64,000 bases of DNA, from assembly GCF_900406815.1 (NCBI RefSeq), contig NZ_OVCN01000017.1, forward strand, positions 1-64,000. The letters are read 5' to 3'. Shown one piece after another: positions 1-9,800 of the stretch; within the stretch, counting starts at the first letter, position 1, and each line of letters opens with the position of its first letter. The notes under the pieces are model-generated. The model was not told where the DNA came from and searched no databases. It saw only the letters and a list, made by a program, of their open reading frames with translations. The position numbers and the translations under genes are program-made. Source of the stretch: Acinetobacter haemolyticus (GTDB taxonomy: Bacteria > Pseudomonadota > Gammaproteobacteria > Pseudomonadales > Moraxellaceae).

Positions 1-62
1 CACAAGTTGTTCTTCTATTCTCTTAATGATCTTCTCGATGATTCGTCATCATCAAGCTAGGT
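1..62 (-). other. rRNA operon 5' leader (partial)
   Basis: This is the start of a transcribed leader reading leftward out of the window, directly downstream of a near-consensus promoter with a GC-rich discriminator. The leader is rich in short A/G-rich stretches and has no convincing start codon or reading frame. I recognise it as resembling the leader ahead of 16S rRNA in Acinetobacter, from memory only. The 16S gene itself is not in the window, so this is an inference. The alternative is the untranslated leader of an ordinary gene. Confidence 0.5.
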
Positions 63-67
63 CGGCT

Positions 68-95
68 ATATTACTCTCAATCTCTTAAAAGTCAA
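68..95 (-). promoter_or_regulatory. Strong sigma70 promoter, proximal (rRNA P2-like)
   Basis: On the minus strand, a TTGACT -35 (90-95) and a TAATAT -10 (68-73) are separated by 16 bases. A GCCGACC discriminator follows. The sequence upstream of the -35 is A/T-rich, as in an UP element. A GC-rich discriminator next to a near-consensus core is typical of stringently controlled rRNA promoters. Transcription would start near base 61 and leave the window to the left. Confidence 0.65.
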
Positions 96-207
96 CAGGT
101 AATTTAGATATTTTTAAAACTTATCAACCAAATCAAAAATCTAACCACTAAAGCCAAACCTTTGTTTATCAACAAGTTTTTATCTGCATCACCGCCGATG
201 GATGTGC

Positions 208-235
208 ATTCTACAGCATTCACAACCCAACACAA
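208..235 (-). promoter_or_regulatory. Sigma70 promoter, distal (rRNA P1-like)
   Basis: On the minus strand, a TTGTGT -35 (230-235) and a TAGAAT -10 (208-213) are separated by 16 bases. It lies about 140 bp upstream of the second strong promoter and points the same way. Two tandem promoters with equal spacers in a gene-free region fit an rRNA operon. The rest of 1-392 holds no gene I can support. Confidence 0.5.
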
Positions 236-337
236 CCCCTTTTCTTATTATTTCCTTTCGCATGGTTCTTTTTTCTACAAAAAAGGCGAGTTTGTCTATT
301 TTATCCACGAAAATATGCACTTTTTATCGTTCTAAAT

Positions 338-371
338 AAAAAAAGACGCCCTTTGGGGCATCTTTTTCCAT
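338..371 (-). terminator. Rho-independent terminator of betT
   Basis: An inverted repeat with arms AAAAAGACGCCC and GGGCATCTTTTT and a 4-base loop lies just past the betT stop. T-runs on both sides could make it work in either direction. It also shields the rRNA promoters from betT transcription. Confidence 0.75.
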
Positions 372-392
372 TTCTTTAATTGATCAATGCGT

Positions 393-2366
393 TTAACTGC
401 GAACGACATTGAGGAAATACAGGTGTCGCTCATATTGATCAATGATGTCTTGAATCAAATCTTCCTGCGTCCAATCCATCACATCATAATTTTGACCGCC
501 TTCCCTTAGAAAAACTTCCGCCTGAAAGTATTCACGATCTTCATCCTCAGCCTCACCCTGTCCCAACATGAAACTAGGAGGCGTGGTTTGATGCGAGAAA
601 ACCGTATATTCAAAATTAATTTCCTGATGGTGATCCACACGTAAGCGTAAGCCTTGTTCGGTTGCATCAATACTGACTTGTAATTTACGGCGCTTAAATT
701 CAGCTTGTACTGCTTCAAAAGCTTTTCTTACTTGTGTCGCAATATATTGCTTCACTTCATCCTCAGTATGCGGGTAATGCATGATCAAGCCTAAACGTTG
801 CTGCCAACTGCGCGGATTGTTCATCGCTCGTGGCGTGGTACGCGCCTCAGTCAACATTTTAGCTTTGGTCGCATCAAGGTTTAATGCTTTCAGTAATCCC
901 CAACTCATCAGCAACATGATTAACGCAAATGGTAGTGCACTCACTAACATTGATGCTTGTAAGGTTGATAACCCCCCAACCAATAGCAAACAGATCGTTA
1001 GGGTGGCAATCATTATCACCCAAAACACTCTTTGCCATGCGGGCGTTTCCTCATTTTTGGCAGTTAAGTAGTTCACCACTAATGCGCCCGAATCGGCTGA
1101 AGTCACGAAGAAGAGTAAAACCAGTATCGCGGCCAACAAACTCATGACACCAGAAAATGGCAAATGATTTAAAAACTCAAAAAGAGCAACTGATGAATCT
1201 TTTTGCACCATTTCCATCAATGCAATATTGTTTTCTTGCATGATGCTAAATAACGCGGCATTGCCCCAGAATCCCATCCATACGATCGTAAAACCTGTAG
1301 GAATAAGAATGACGCCCAAAATGAATTCTCGAATCGTGCGTCCACGGGATACGCGCGCAATAAACATCCCTACAAATGGCGACCAAGCAATCCACCATGA
1401 CCAATAAAATACAGTCCAGCCTCCAATCCAGCCTGTTGATTCATAAGCCTGGAGATTGAACGTCATCACAAATAAATTGGAAAGGTACTGTCCAGTATTC
1501 TCAACTGTGGTACGCAATAAATGTAATGTGGGTCCAACTAAAAAAACAAACGTGACCAAAACTACTGCAAGGATTAAATTCAGTTCAGATAAACGCTTTA
1601 CACCCTTTTCTAGGCCAGCAAATACCGATAACGCTGCCAAAATACTGACAAAAATAATCAGCATAATTTGTGTTGAGGTGCTTTGCTCAAAACCAACCAA
1701 ATAGTTTAAGCCTGCATTGACCTGTAATACGCCAAAACCTAATGAGGTCGCAACACCAAAAATTGTACCGACGGTAGCAAAGGTATCAATTGCATCCCCC
1801 CAACGTCCATAAATGCGCTTACCAATAATCGGATATAAGGCTGAACGAGTTTTAAGGGGTAAATTATGACGATAAGCAAAATATGCCAGCGACAAACCTA
1901 CTAGCGCATAGACAGCCCATGCATGCACCCCCCAGTGAAAGAAGGTAATTCGCACGGCTTCTTTGGCTGCTTGAACCGTCTCAGGATCACTACCCGGTGG
2001 GGTTACATAATGCATAACAGGTTCAGCTACCCCAAAGAACATGAGACCAACACCCATCCCTGCGGTAAACAGCATCGCAAACCAAGAACCTTTACTATAA
2101 TCTGGCTGGCTATGATCTGGACCTAATTTAATATTCCCACTGGCTGAGCAGGCGATATAAACCAAAAGCACCAGAAAAATCGCCACACATAAGATATAGA
2201 ACCAACTAAAAGAATCGGTGATCCACTGTTTTGCTTGGGCAGATAAACTCTCAAAAATATCAGGGGTAAAGATTGCAAATGAAAGGAATACGGAAATAAT
2301 CAATACCGTGCTAAAGAAAACATTTCGGTTGACGTTAGACAACCAAGATGATGTTTTGGAATGCAT
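393..2366 (-). CDS. betT: BCCT-family choline/glycine betaine transporter
   Basis: A 657-residue inner-membrane transporter of the betaine-choline-carnitine family, which takes up choline or betaine with protons or sodium for osmoprotection or carbon. About 12 hydrophobic segments span residues 15-500. The glycine-rich stretch GMGVGLMFFG (103-112) and the tryptophan-rich box WTVFYWSWWIAW (317-328) are family signatures. The soluble tail of about 150 residues (roughly 505-657) is the long regulatory type seen in osmoregulated BetT, unlike short-tailed carriers. The start is supported by GGAGA just upstream. No betIBA genes are next to it: the gene upstream on the same strand, 277 bp away, is an unrelated TetR regulator. 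Substrate is inferred from the family; betaine or carnitine remain possible. Confidence 0.88.
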   Translation of the reverse strand: MHSKTSSWLSNVNRNVFFSTVLIISVFLSFAIFTPDIFESLSAQAKQWITDSFSWFYILCVAIFLVLLVYIACSASGNIKLGPDHSQPDYSKGSWFAMLFTAGMGVGLMFFGVAEPVMHYVTPPGSDPETVQAAKEAVRITFFHWGVHAWAVYALVGLSLAYFAYRHNLPLKTRSALYPIIGKRIYGRWGDAIDTFATVGTIFGVATSLGFGVLQVNAGLNYLVGFEQSTSTQIMLIIFVSILAALSVFAGLEKGVKRLSELNLILAVVLVTFVFLVGPTLHLLRTTVENTGQYLSNLFVMTFNLQAYESTGWIGGWTVFYWSWWIAWSPFVGMFIARVSRGRTIREFILGVILIPTGFTIVWMGFWGNAALFSIMQENNIALMEMVQKDSSVALFEFLNHLPFSGVMSLLAAILVLLFFVTSADSGALVVNYLTAKNEETPAWQRVFWVIMIATLTICLLLVGGLSTLQASMLVSALPFALIMLLMSWGLLKALNLDATKAKMLTEARTTPRAMNNPRSWQQRLGLIMHYPHTEDEVKQYIATQVRKAFEAVQAEFKRRKLQVSIDATEQGLRLRVDHHQEINFEYTVFSHQTTPPSFMLGQGEAEDEDREYFQAEVFLREGGQNYDVMDWTQEDLIQDIIDQYERHLYFLNVVRS

Positions 2367-2643
2367 ATTTTCTCCATACTATTCTAATCGCTATTGCGTC
2401 GCTTCGGCACACTAGAAGACGGAAAGTGAATAATTAAAAAACGTCTAAACTATAAAAAAACTCATCAGAGTTTATAAAAGGAATCATCAAGACTGTGGCT
2501 ACACAAATGATAACTTTCCAATAAAAAACCATAATATTGGTTATTTTTAGGGTAACAAAAAATGTACTGAATACCTAATTATCAAACACTTTGCTCACCA
2601 ATACACTACACATTACTGCATAAGGAAAAATTGAAAGTTATAT

Positions 2644-3240
2644 TTAATCTGTCGCTAAAAAAGCAATGATCATTTTCGCTAATTCTTGTTGAAGTCGTTG
2701 TTCTTCAATTAAAAATGTGTTTTTGCTGGCATAGCGCATCATGGTAAATAAAGTGCTATTAATAATGACAAAAGATTTATGTTTTAATGTTTCAAAGTCC
2801 CAATAAGGATAGTAACGTCCAAACAAATACATCCCTATTTCCAAGAAATGTTGCTCTAAAACTTGTGCTGCTTCGGAATCACTATAAGCATGCCAGTTCT
2901 TTAAAATTTCAATAAAAAAGCCTTGATCAGATTTTAAAGTCTGAAACCCAAAAGCAATACTTAATGTGATGATCTCTTGAATAGAAGCTTGTTCTTGCAC
3001 CCTCACCAACTGTTTCAAGGCTTGTCCTAAATCCTCACTTTTCCGCAATAGCAACTCAGCGATGATTTGTTCTTTATTCTCAAAATACTGATAAATCGAA
3101 CCAACGCCCACCCCTGATTTTTCTGAAATTTTGGGTGTTGTCACTTGTAGCACTCCATATTCAGAAATACATTTTTGCGCACCCTCCAAAATACTTTCCA
3201 CAATCATTTTGGCACGTTGTTGCTGTGGGCGTTTTCTCAT
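2644..3240 (-). CDS. TetR/AcrR-family transcriptional regulator
   Basis: A 198-residue one-component repressor. Residues about 10-60 form the TetR DNA-binding domain, including the recognition stretch GVGVGSIYQYFENKEQI. The C-terminal two thirds are the helical ligand-binding domain. I start at the ATG at 3240 (MRKRPQQQR), because the frame upstream lies within the divergent promoter and overlaps the neighbouring gene. It is divergent from the MpaB-like oxygenase gene, with a palindrome between them, so it probably represses that gene and itself. The ligand is unknown. Confidence 0.85.
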   Translation of the reverse strand: MRKRPQQQRAKMIVESILEGAQKCISEYGVLQVTTPKISEKSGVGVGSIYQYFENKEQIIAELLLRKSEDLGQALKQLVRVQEQASIQEIITLSIAFGFQTLKSDQGFFIEILKNWHAYSDSEAAQVLEQHFLEIGMYLFGRYYPYWDFETLKHKSFVIINSTLFTMMRYASKNTFLIEEQRLQQELAKMIIAFLATD

Positions 3241-3269
3241 GTTCAGCCTCAATCTAAATGCGAATTGAA

Positions 3270-3287
3270 TGCGAATATTTATTCGTA
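3270..3287. promoter_or_regulatory. Candidate TetR operator palindrome
   Basis: TGCGAATA and TATTCGTA flank a TT centre, an 18-bp inverted repeat with one mismatch. It lies between the TetR gene and the oxygenase gene, 30 bp from the regulator start. A further ATGCGAAT half-site lies at 3258-3265. Position and symmetry fit an autoregulatory TetR operator. Confidence 0.55.
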
Positions 3288-3325
3288 TTAAGCTTTGATT
3301 AAATAATAATCTGAGGCGTGATGCA

Positions 3326-4534
3326 ATGCTTAACCTAAATAAACCCAAGCGTTTGGCTTCATATGAACAAATGATCAAATCCAATCTCACCAGCAAAGTA
3401 TTAAGTTATTTCATTAACCAAGATATACAGCCGAATTATGACGAATATCTCGCTCTAAATGCGGCCTTACAAAGTGGCGATGAGCCGATGGATCGAGTGT
3501 TGCAGTGGGTACTGCAAAATCCTAAGCAGCACCGTAAATATTTTGAAACTGCTCTGTATGAAGGGCTCGACAAACTTCCCCATGACATCCCAGAACTTAG
3601 CCATTTTTTTCATTTGGTTGAACAAAAACCAGTTTGGTATGAACAGCATAAAATTGACGCTGCGATCAAATTCACCTATCGCTTAGGTGTTAACAATGGT
3701 TTGATTTTAAGAGATTTATCTTTAATGACAGGTTATATGTATCCGGGATTTAATCAGCCACTGATTTTGACAGGCGCATTAAAAAAACAGGCCGGTACTC
3801 GACTTGCCGAAACCACGAAATGGTGGATAGATATTACTGAACCAGATGGCTTTACCCGTTTTGGTCAGGGTTTTACGTCCACGATCTATGTGCGTTTTAT
3901 TCATTCTTTGGTTCGCCATCACCTACAAAAGTCAGAAAAATGGGATGCTGAGACATGGGGACTTCCAATCAATCAATATGACCAAGCAATGACCAATATT
4001 GCGTTTAGTGGCGTGGTTTTACTCGGTATTCGTGCCCTCGGCATTTTTCCGAATAAACAAGAAGTCGATAGTTTTTTACATTTTTGGAAATATGCGGGCT
4101 GGTTGATGGGAATTGAGGAGAAATGGCTGGTTGATCAAGAGCGCGATGGCTGGAAACTCATTTATTGGATGCACTTTGCCCACCCGCAATCTGATGCAAG
4201 CAGTATTTCGCTCGGCTCTAGCCTTTCCAAAGAACCTTTTGAACGACAATACCGTTATTTACGTACTTTCCAACAGAAACTCGCCTATAGGCAGCATTTA
4301 GAAATTACCCAGTTCTTTATTGGCCGTAAAAAAATGAAATCGCTTGGTTTAAATACTCGGCCTGCATCATGGTTTGCCTATTATCTGATACTTCGTAATC
4401 TCACCCTTTATACCAGTGCCAAATACATTGCTCCAATAAATCAATTTCTTGAAAGAAATGGGCGGCAGTTACAAAAGACTGGGCTGGCTTTATATCGAAA
4501 GCAATCGCAACAACTTGCCAGTATGCATCAATAA
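3326..4534 (+). CDS. MpaB/rubber-oxygenase-like protein (DUF2236)
   Basis: A 402-residue protein of the oxygenase MpaB / latex-clearing-protein (Lcp-like, DUF2236) family, mostly helical haem-associated proteins. Family-like features are the RLAETTKWW segment, the TRFGQGFTSTIYVRFIHSLVRHH stretch in the middle (described here by its histidines), and WGLPINQ followed by a long helical region. There is no signal peptide. The physiological substrate in Acinetobacter is unknown. It is divergent from a TetR gene and closes with a strong bidirectional terminator, so it is probably a single-gene unit controlled by that regulator. ATG at 3326 is the upstream-most start; an in-frame ATG at 3371 is also possible. 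Confidence 0.7.
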   Translation: MLNLNKPKRLASYEQMIKSNLTSKVLSYFINQDIQPNYDEYLALNAALQSGDEPMDRVLQWVLQNPKQHRKYFETALYEGLDKLPHDIPELSHFFHLVEQKPVWYEQHKIDAAIKFTYRLGVNNGLILRDLSLMTGYMYPGFNQPLILTGALKKQAGTRLAETTKWWIDITEPDGFTRFGQGFTSTIYVRFIHSLVRHHLQKSEKWDAETWGLPINQYDQAMTNIAFSGVVLLGIRALGIFPNKQEVDSFLHFWKYAGWLMGIEEKWLVDQERDGWKLIYWMHFAHPQSDASSISLGSSLSKEPFERQYRYLRTFQQKLAYRQHLEITQFFIGRKKMKSLGLNTRPASWFAYYLILRNLTLYTSAKYIAPINQFLERNGRQLQKTGLALYRKQSQQLASMHQ

Positions 4535-4539
4535 TAATT

Positions 4540-4570
4540 GAAAAAGCCCTCAATCAATTGAGGGCTTCAT
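4540..4570. terminator. Bidirectional terminator between convergent genes
   Basis: The near-perfect palindrome AAGCCCTCAAT-CA-ATTGAGGGCTT (4544-4567) separates the oxygenase gene from actP, which converge here. Confidence 0.8.
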
Positions 4571-4589
4571 CTTTACATCAACATGTTGA

Positions 4590-6305
4590 TTAGTGGTCAG
4601 ATGCGCCTGATGCACCAATCCCTGTCATTGAACGAACATACTGTGCATCAAATGCTTTGCGCTCTTTTTCAGCACGTGCTGACTTATCCGTTACAGAGAA
4701 GAACCAACAGCAGAAGAATGAGAGTGGCATTGCAAATAATGCTGGACCGTTAAATGGGTTTGGTGCCGTGTCAGAAATACCCAAAGTATCGACCCAAACT
4801 GCTTTAGAAAGAATGATGAGGCTGACCGCACCAATCAAACCAACCAAGCCACCAATCACCGCACCACGTGTGGTCAATCCTTTCCAGAACATAGACAACA
4901 CTAAAATCGGGAAGTTTGCACAACATGCAACAGAGAATGCTAAACCTACCATGAATGCAACGTTTTGTTTTTCGAACAAAATACCGAGCACCATCGCGAA
5001 AACAGCTAAACCTAAAGTTGCAATTTTTGACATACGTAATTCAGATGCAGGTGTAGTTTTACCTTTTTTGAATACGTTTGCATAAAGGTCATGAGAAATC
5101 GCTGATGCACCTGACAAGGTCAAGCCAGCAACTACCGCTAAAATTGTGGCAAAGGCAACCGCAGAGATAAAGCCCATGAATAAATCGCCACCCACTGCAT
5201 CACTCAGATGCACCGCAGCCATGTTATTCCCGCCCATTAATTCTAACTTTCCTGTCACTGCCATTTTGGCAACATCAAGGAATTGTGGATTGTTGGCAAC
5301 GAATAAGATTGCACCAAAACCAATAATGAAAGTTAAAAGATAGAAGTAACCAATGAAACCTGTCGCAACCACAACCGATTTACGTGCTTCTTTGGCATCT
5401 TTCACAGTAAAGAAACGCATCAAAATGTGTGGTAAACCAGCTGTACCAAACATTAAAGCAAGACCGAGTGAAACAGCATCAATTGGATTTGCTGTCAATG
5501 AACCAGGACTCATAATTCTTAAAGCTTCATTCCAGCTTAATTCATGGGCTTGACCATAGGCTTCAATCGCTTGATTGAACATATTGCTAAAGCTAAATCC
5601 AACACCTTTCATTACCATAAAGGCCATAAACGTTGCACCACTCAGCAACATCACAGCTTTAATGATTTGCACCCATGTCGTTGCTAACATCCCACCGAAC
5701 ATGACATATGCCATCATCAGTAAGCCAACGATCACCACCGCAATATTATAGTTCAGACCAAAGAGTAGTTTAATTAACTGACCTGCACCGACCATCTGTG
5801 CAATCAGGTAAAATGCAACCACAACCAATGAACTCATCGCTGCAAGGGTACGTACCGGCTTTTCTTCCAAACGGAAAGACACTACATCTGATAGATTATA
5901 TTTACCTAAATTACGTAAACGCTCAGCAATTAAGAACAATACAATAGGCCAACCGACCATAAATCCGAGTGAGTAAAGTAAACCGTCGAAACCTGACATG
6001 AAGACCATGGCAGAAATACCAAGAAACGATGCGGCAGACATATAGTCACCAGCAATCGCTAAACCATTTTGGAAACCGCTAATACCACCACCAGCAGTAT
6101 AGAAATCATTAGCAGATTGAGTCTGTTTTGCAGCCCATTTGGTAATAAATAGTGTTAAACCAACAAAAATTGCGAACATGATAATCGCATGCCAGTTGGT
6201 CGCTTGTTGCTCTGCCGCACCCAAATCAGGTCCTGCAAATGCAATACTTGAACAACAAAAACTTATTATCGCGAAAAGTTTTGCTGTAAATGACATTCCT
6301 TTCAT
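4590..6305 (-). CDS. actP: Cation/acetate symporter ActP
   Basis: A 571-residue sodium:solute symporter (SSS/SLC5) that imports acetate and related short monocarboxylates. A signal-peptide-like leader ends near AFA-GPD at about residue 24. Some 13 membrane segments follow, with conserved [10 protein letters not shown] and [12 protein letters not shown] near residues 70-95. I start at the ATG at 6305, one base after the DUF485 stop, so the two genes are tightly coupled. This partner is the yjcH-actP type pair. The divergent CrbS-like kinase suggests acetate-responsive control. Confidence 0.92.
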   Translation of the reverse strand: MKGMSFTAKLFAIISFCCSSIAFAGPDLGAAEQQATNWHAIIMFAIFVGLTLFITKWAAKQTQSANDFYTAGGGISGFQNGLAIAGDYMSAASFLGISAMVFMSGFDGLLYSLGFMVGWPIVLFLIAERLRNLGKYNLSDVVSFRLEEKPVRTLAAMSSLVVVAFYLIAQMVGAGQLIKLLFGLNYNIAVVIVGLLMMAYVMFGGMLATTWVQIIKAVMLLSGATFMAFMVMKGVGFSFSNMFNQAIEAYGQAHELSWNEALRIMSPGSLTANPIDAVSLGLALMFGTAGLPHILMRFFTVKDAKEARKSVVVATGFIGYFYLLTFIIGFGAILFVANNPQFLDVAKMAVTGKLELMGGNNMAAVHLSDAVGGDLFMGFISAVAFATILAVVAGLTLSGASAISHDLYANVFKKGKTTPASELRMSKIATLGLAVFAMVLGILFEKQNVAFMVGLAFSVACCANFPILVLSMFWKGLTTRGAVIGGLVGLIGAVSLIILSKAVWVDTLGISDTAPNPFNGPALFAMPLSFFCCWFFSVTDKSARAEKERKAFDAQYVRSMTGIGASGASDH

Positions 6306-6306
6306 C

Positions 6307-6639
6307 TTAGTGCATCCCTTTTTCATGCGTAATCGCCTCAACTTCCTTGAGTGCTTCTTCGTTTAATTGATCAAGTTTATTATTGGCAATATAGGAATAC
6401 ACACCACATAATAAAAATGACAACACGATGATGCTCAAACCAAGGGGGATACCTACAGTGGTTACTCCTCCACTAAATGAGCTCGCTAAAAATTCTTTGT
6501 TGTAGCCAACCAAAAGCATAAAGCCAACATAGATAAACAGCATAATTCCTGTGAGTGTCCAGCTTAGAATGCTTTTCCTTCTCACCATTTCCTTAAATTT
6601 TGGATTACGTAGAATCTGGTCTACTTGTGAATCATCCAT
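6307..6639 (-). CDS. DUF485 small membrane protein (YjcH-like), ActP partner
   Basis: A 110-residue protein with two membrane segments (about residues 28-50 and 62-82), preceded by the typical [12 protein letters not shown] stretch of DUF485 proteins. In enterobacteria and pseudomonads this family (YjcH) is encoded directly before actP; its exact function is not established. The ATG at 6639 has AGGAG six bases upstream, so the longer open frame upstream is not used. Its stop is one base before the actP start, so translational coupling is likely. Confidence 0.88.
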   Translation of the reverse strand: MDDSQVDQILRNPKFKEMVRRKSILSWTLTGIMLFIYVGFMLLVGYNKEFLASSFSGGVTTVGIPLGLSIIVLSFLLCGVYSYIANNKLDQLNEEALKEVEAITHEKGMH

Positions 6640-6801
6640 AACCAACTCCTTATTTTTGTGTCCGACCATGGACCCCTTTTTCTCTACGGGATTCTTCACT
6701 ATCCAAGTTAGCAAGTTTATGATGATGCCGTAACTTAGACTTTGGTCGCTACAAACGCATTCATACGCATCTTCAAGCCCGTGCTTCGGGTATGATAAAA
6801 A

Positions 6802-9800
6802 ATGGAATTTGATCACGTGAGCAATATGAACAGTTGGCTTATTCTTGGCGTACTCGCACTTTATATTGCGCTGTTATTTGGTTGTGCTTTTTTTGGAGAA
6901 AAACACGCCAGTCGACTTAGTGCGCGTGGTCGAATGCTGCTGTTCAGTCTAACCTTAGGGGTATATTGTTCATCGTGGACATTTTATGGGGCAACTGGCG
7001 CAGCTGTTCGCGAAGGCATCCTGTTTCTGCCTATTTATCTGGGCCCATTATTATTTATTTGGTTTGGTTACGATATTTGGAAACGTTTAGGACGCATCCG
7101 ACAGTACCATTCCATTTCATCCATCGCTGATTTCATTGCCGCTCGCTACGGCAAAAGTGGTCGTTTGGCAGCCTTAGTGACGATATTGGCTGTGATCGCT
7201 ATCGTGCCTTATCTGGCACTTCAACTGCATGCGATTGCATTAAGTGCGGCAGTGATTTTAGAACAAAATTCACAAATTCATACCACGACCAACAGTGTCC
7301 TGATGCTCACAGCGCTGTTAGCCATTTTGGCAATGATTTTCGGCACACGTCATATTGCAAATACTGAACAACACGGCGGCTTGATGCTTGCCGTCGCGTT
7401 CGAATCTTTTGTCAAACTGTTTGCTTTACTCGGCGTTGCGGGATTTTTCTTGTTGCAATCCCCTGAAAATATTAAACAAGTAAGCCATGATGTATCGCAG
7501 CATTTTTATAATGTACAGCAACTTGGTGTTCCTGACACTTTTTGGGTTCAAACTTTACTTGCTGCACTTGCCATGATTTGCCTACCACGCCAATTCCATG
7601 TTGCGGTGGTTGAACTTCGTGATGAAAAACATATTCATGGTGCACGACTCTGGTTCGCCGCTTATTTGATTTTAACGACCCTTGCAATCATACCAATCGC
7701 AAGCTGGGCCTTACACGCACTTCCTGAATCACTCGGCACATCAGATATTGCAGTTTTAGCATTGCCACTGAGCTATCAGCAAGATTGGCTGGCTCTTTTA
7801 GCGTTCTTGGGTGGTTTTTCTGCATCGACAGGGATGTTATTGGTCGCGTCAGTTGCACTTTCAATCATGCTAAGTAACGATTTGATTATGCCTGCACTTT
7901 GGCATTTCAAAGTGCTCTCTCGACATGATCCTCAATTACCGAAAGTGCTTAAGCTGACACGTCGTATCAGCATTCTAACAGTCATGTTACTTGGCTTTTT
8001 ATTTTTTAATTTCTTTAATGATATTAATCAGCTTTCAGTGTTTGGTCTTTTGGCGTTTAGTGCTGTCGCACAATTCGCTCCTGCTCTGATTGGCGGTTTA
8101 TATTGGCGTGGTGCAAGTCGCCAAGGCGTATATGTTGGACTGATCGTTGGTTTCTTCATGTGGAGCTACACTTTACTCTTCCCCACCTTATTGCGCAGTC
8201 TCCCTGAAGATTATCAAAACTTCGCACAGCATATCTTACTGTTTGGGCCATTTGATATTCATAGCCTACGTCCAGAAGCCTTACTCGGATTTGAATCATT
8301 TGCGCCATTAACCCATGGTGTACTGTGGTCTTTAGGATTGAATCTTATTTTATATATCTGGGTTTCAAGACTTTATCGCCCAAGTATTGCCGAGCAAATT
8401 CAAGCCGAAAGCTTCTTTTATTATGAAACCAAGCCAGTAGCTTCTACTCACTCAACGGTGGATCTCAACGACTTACATCAAAACGCAGCTCGACTCAAAG
8501 TTGGTGATTTATTGGCTCTCGCTAAACGAATTACTGGAGAGCGACCAACCAACCAAGCCTTCCAACAGTTCTGCGAGCAGAACCATATTGTTTTAAATGA
8601 AAATCATATCGCCAATGGCATGTGGTGGCGGTTCACTGAACAGTATCTTGCTGGCATTATTGGAGCTGCTTCTGCTCGAACTTTGTTGACCACGGCGCTC
8701 ATCAATAATGGTTTGGCCTTGGGACAAGTGGCTAATATTTTGGATCAAGCCTCACAATGGCAACGTTTTAATCAAAACCTGTTGATGACCATGATTGACC
8801 ACATGACACAAGGTGTGAGCGTGGTTGATAAAAACATGTGTTTGGTCGCTTGGAATAATCAATATTTAACACTATTTGATTATCCTAAAGATCTGGTTTA
8901 TGTCGGTTGTCCAATTGCCGATTTGATTCGTTATAACGCAGAACGCGGCGAATGCGGTCCTGGTCCTGTTGAGGAACACGTACGTAAGCGTCTTCACTGG
9001 ATGAAGGTTGGAAGTGCGCATGAATTTGAGCGGATCCGTAAAGATGGTCGAGTCATTCAAATGCGTGGCAATCCAATTAAAGGCGGTGGTTTCGTCACCA
9101 CCTTTGCAGATATTACAGCATTCCGTACCAATGAAGCAGTACTCGAAGAACGTGTGCATGACCGAACCCAACAGCTTGCAGATGCATTAAAAGAACAGCA
9201 ATTGGCACTCGAGCAAGCAGATAAAGCCAATCAATCTAAAAGCCGTTTCCTTGCTGCAGCTAGTCATGACTTATTACAACCGATGCACGCTGCACGCTTA
9301 TTCAGTACGGCATTAGAACAAAGCGTACATTCAATCGAAGACCAACAAACACTGCAACAACTCGATCGCGCCTTATATGGCGCAGAGAGTATGTTGTCTG
9401 CATTGCTAGATATTGCACGACTGGAAGGTGGAACGATCCAACCTAAACGACAAGCCTATGCACTGCATGATTTACTTAATGATCTTGAACTACAATTTAA
9501 ATCCATTGCTGCTCAAAGAAAGATTCAACTTACTGTTCACGACACAAAATTTTGGGTTGATACCGATCCCCAATGGATGCGACGTATTATCCAAAACTTT
9601 GTCAGTAATGCGCTTCGCTATACCGCACAAGGTCGTGTGGTGGTGGGTGTTCTACGTTCAGCCCAGCGTCCAAACCATATTCGAATTGGTGTATGGGACA
9701 CAGGCCCAGGCATTAATGAACAACAACGTATTAAGCTTTTCCAAGAGTTTGAACGCTGTGGACATACGTCCCCTTGGGGAGAACAAGGATTGGGGCTTGG

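Noticed and set aside
280-320. TTATCCACG near 300 resembles a DnaA box; considered an origin
   Set aside because: Only one weak match, no array, no dnaA/dnaN, and the region is better explained as an rRNA promoter region.
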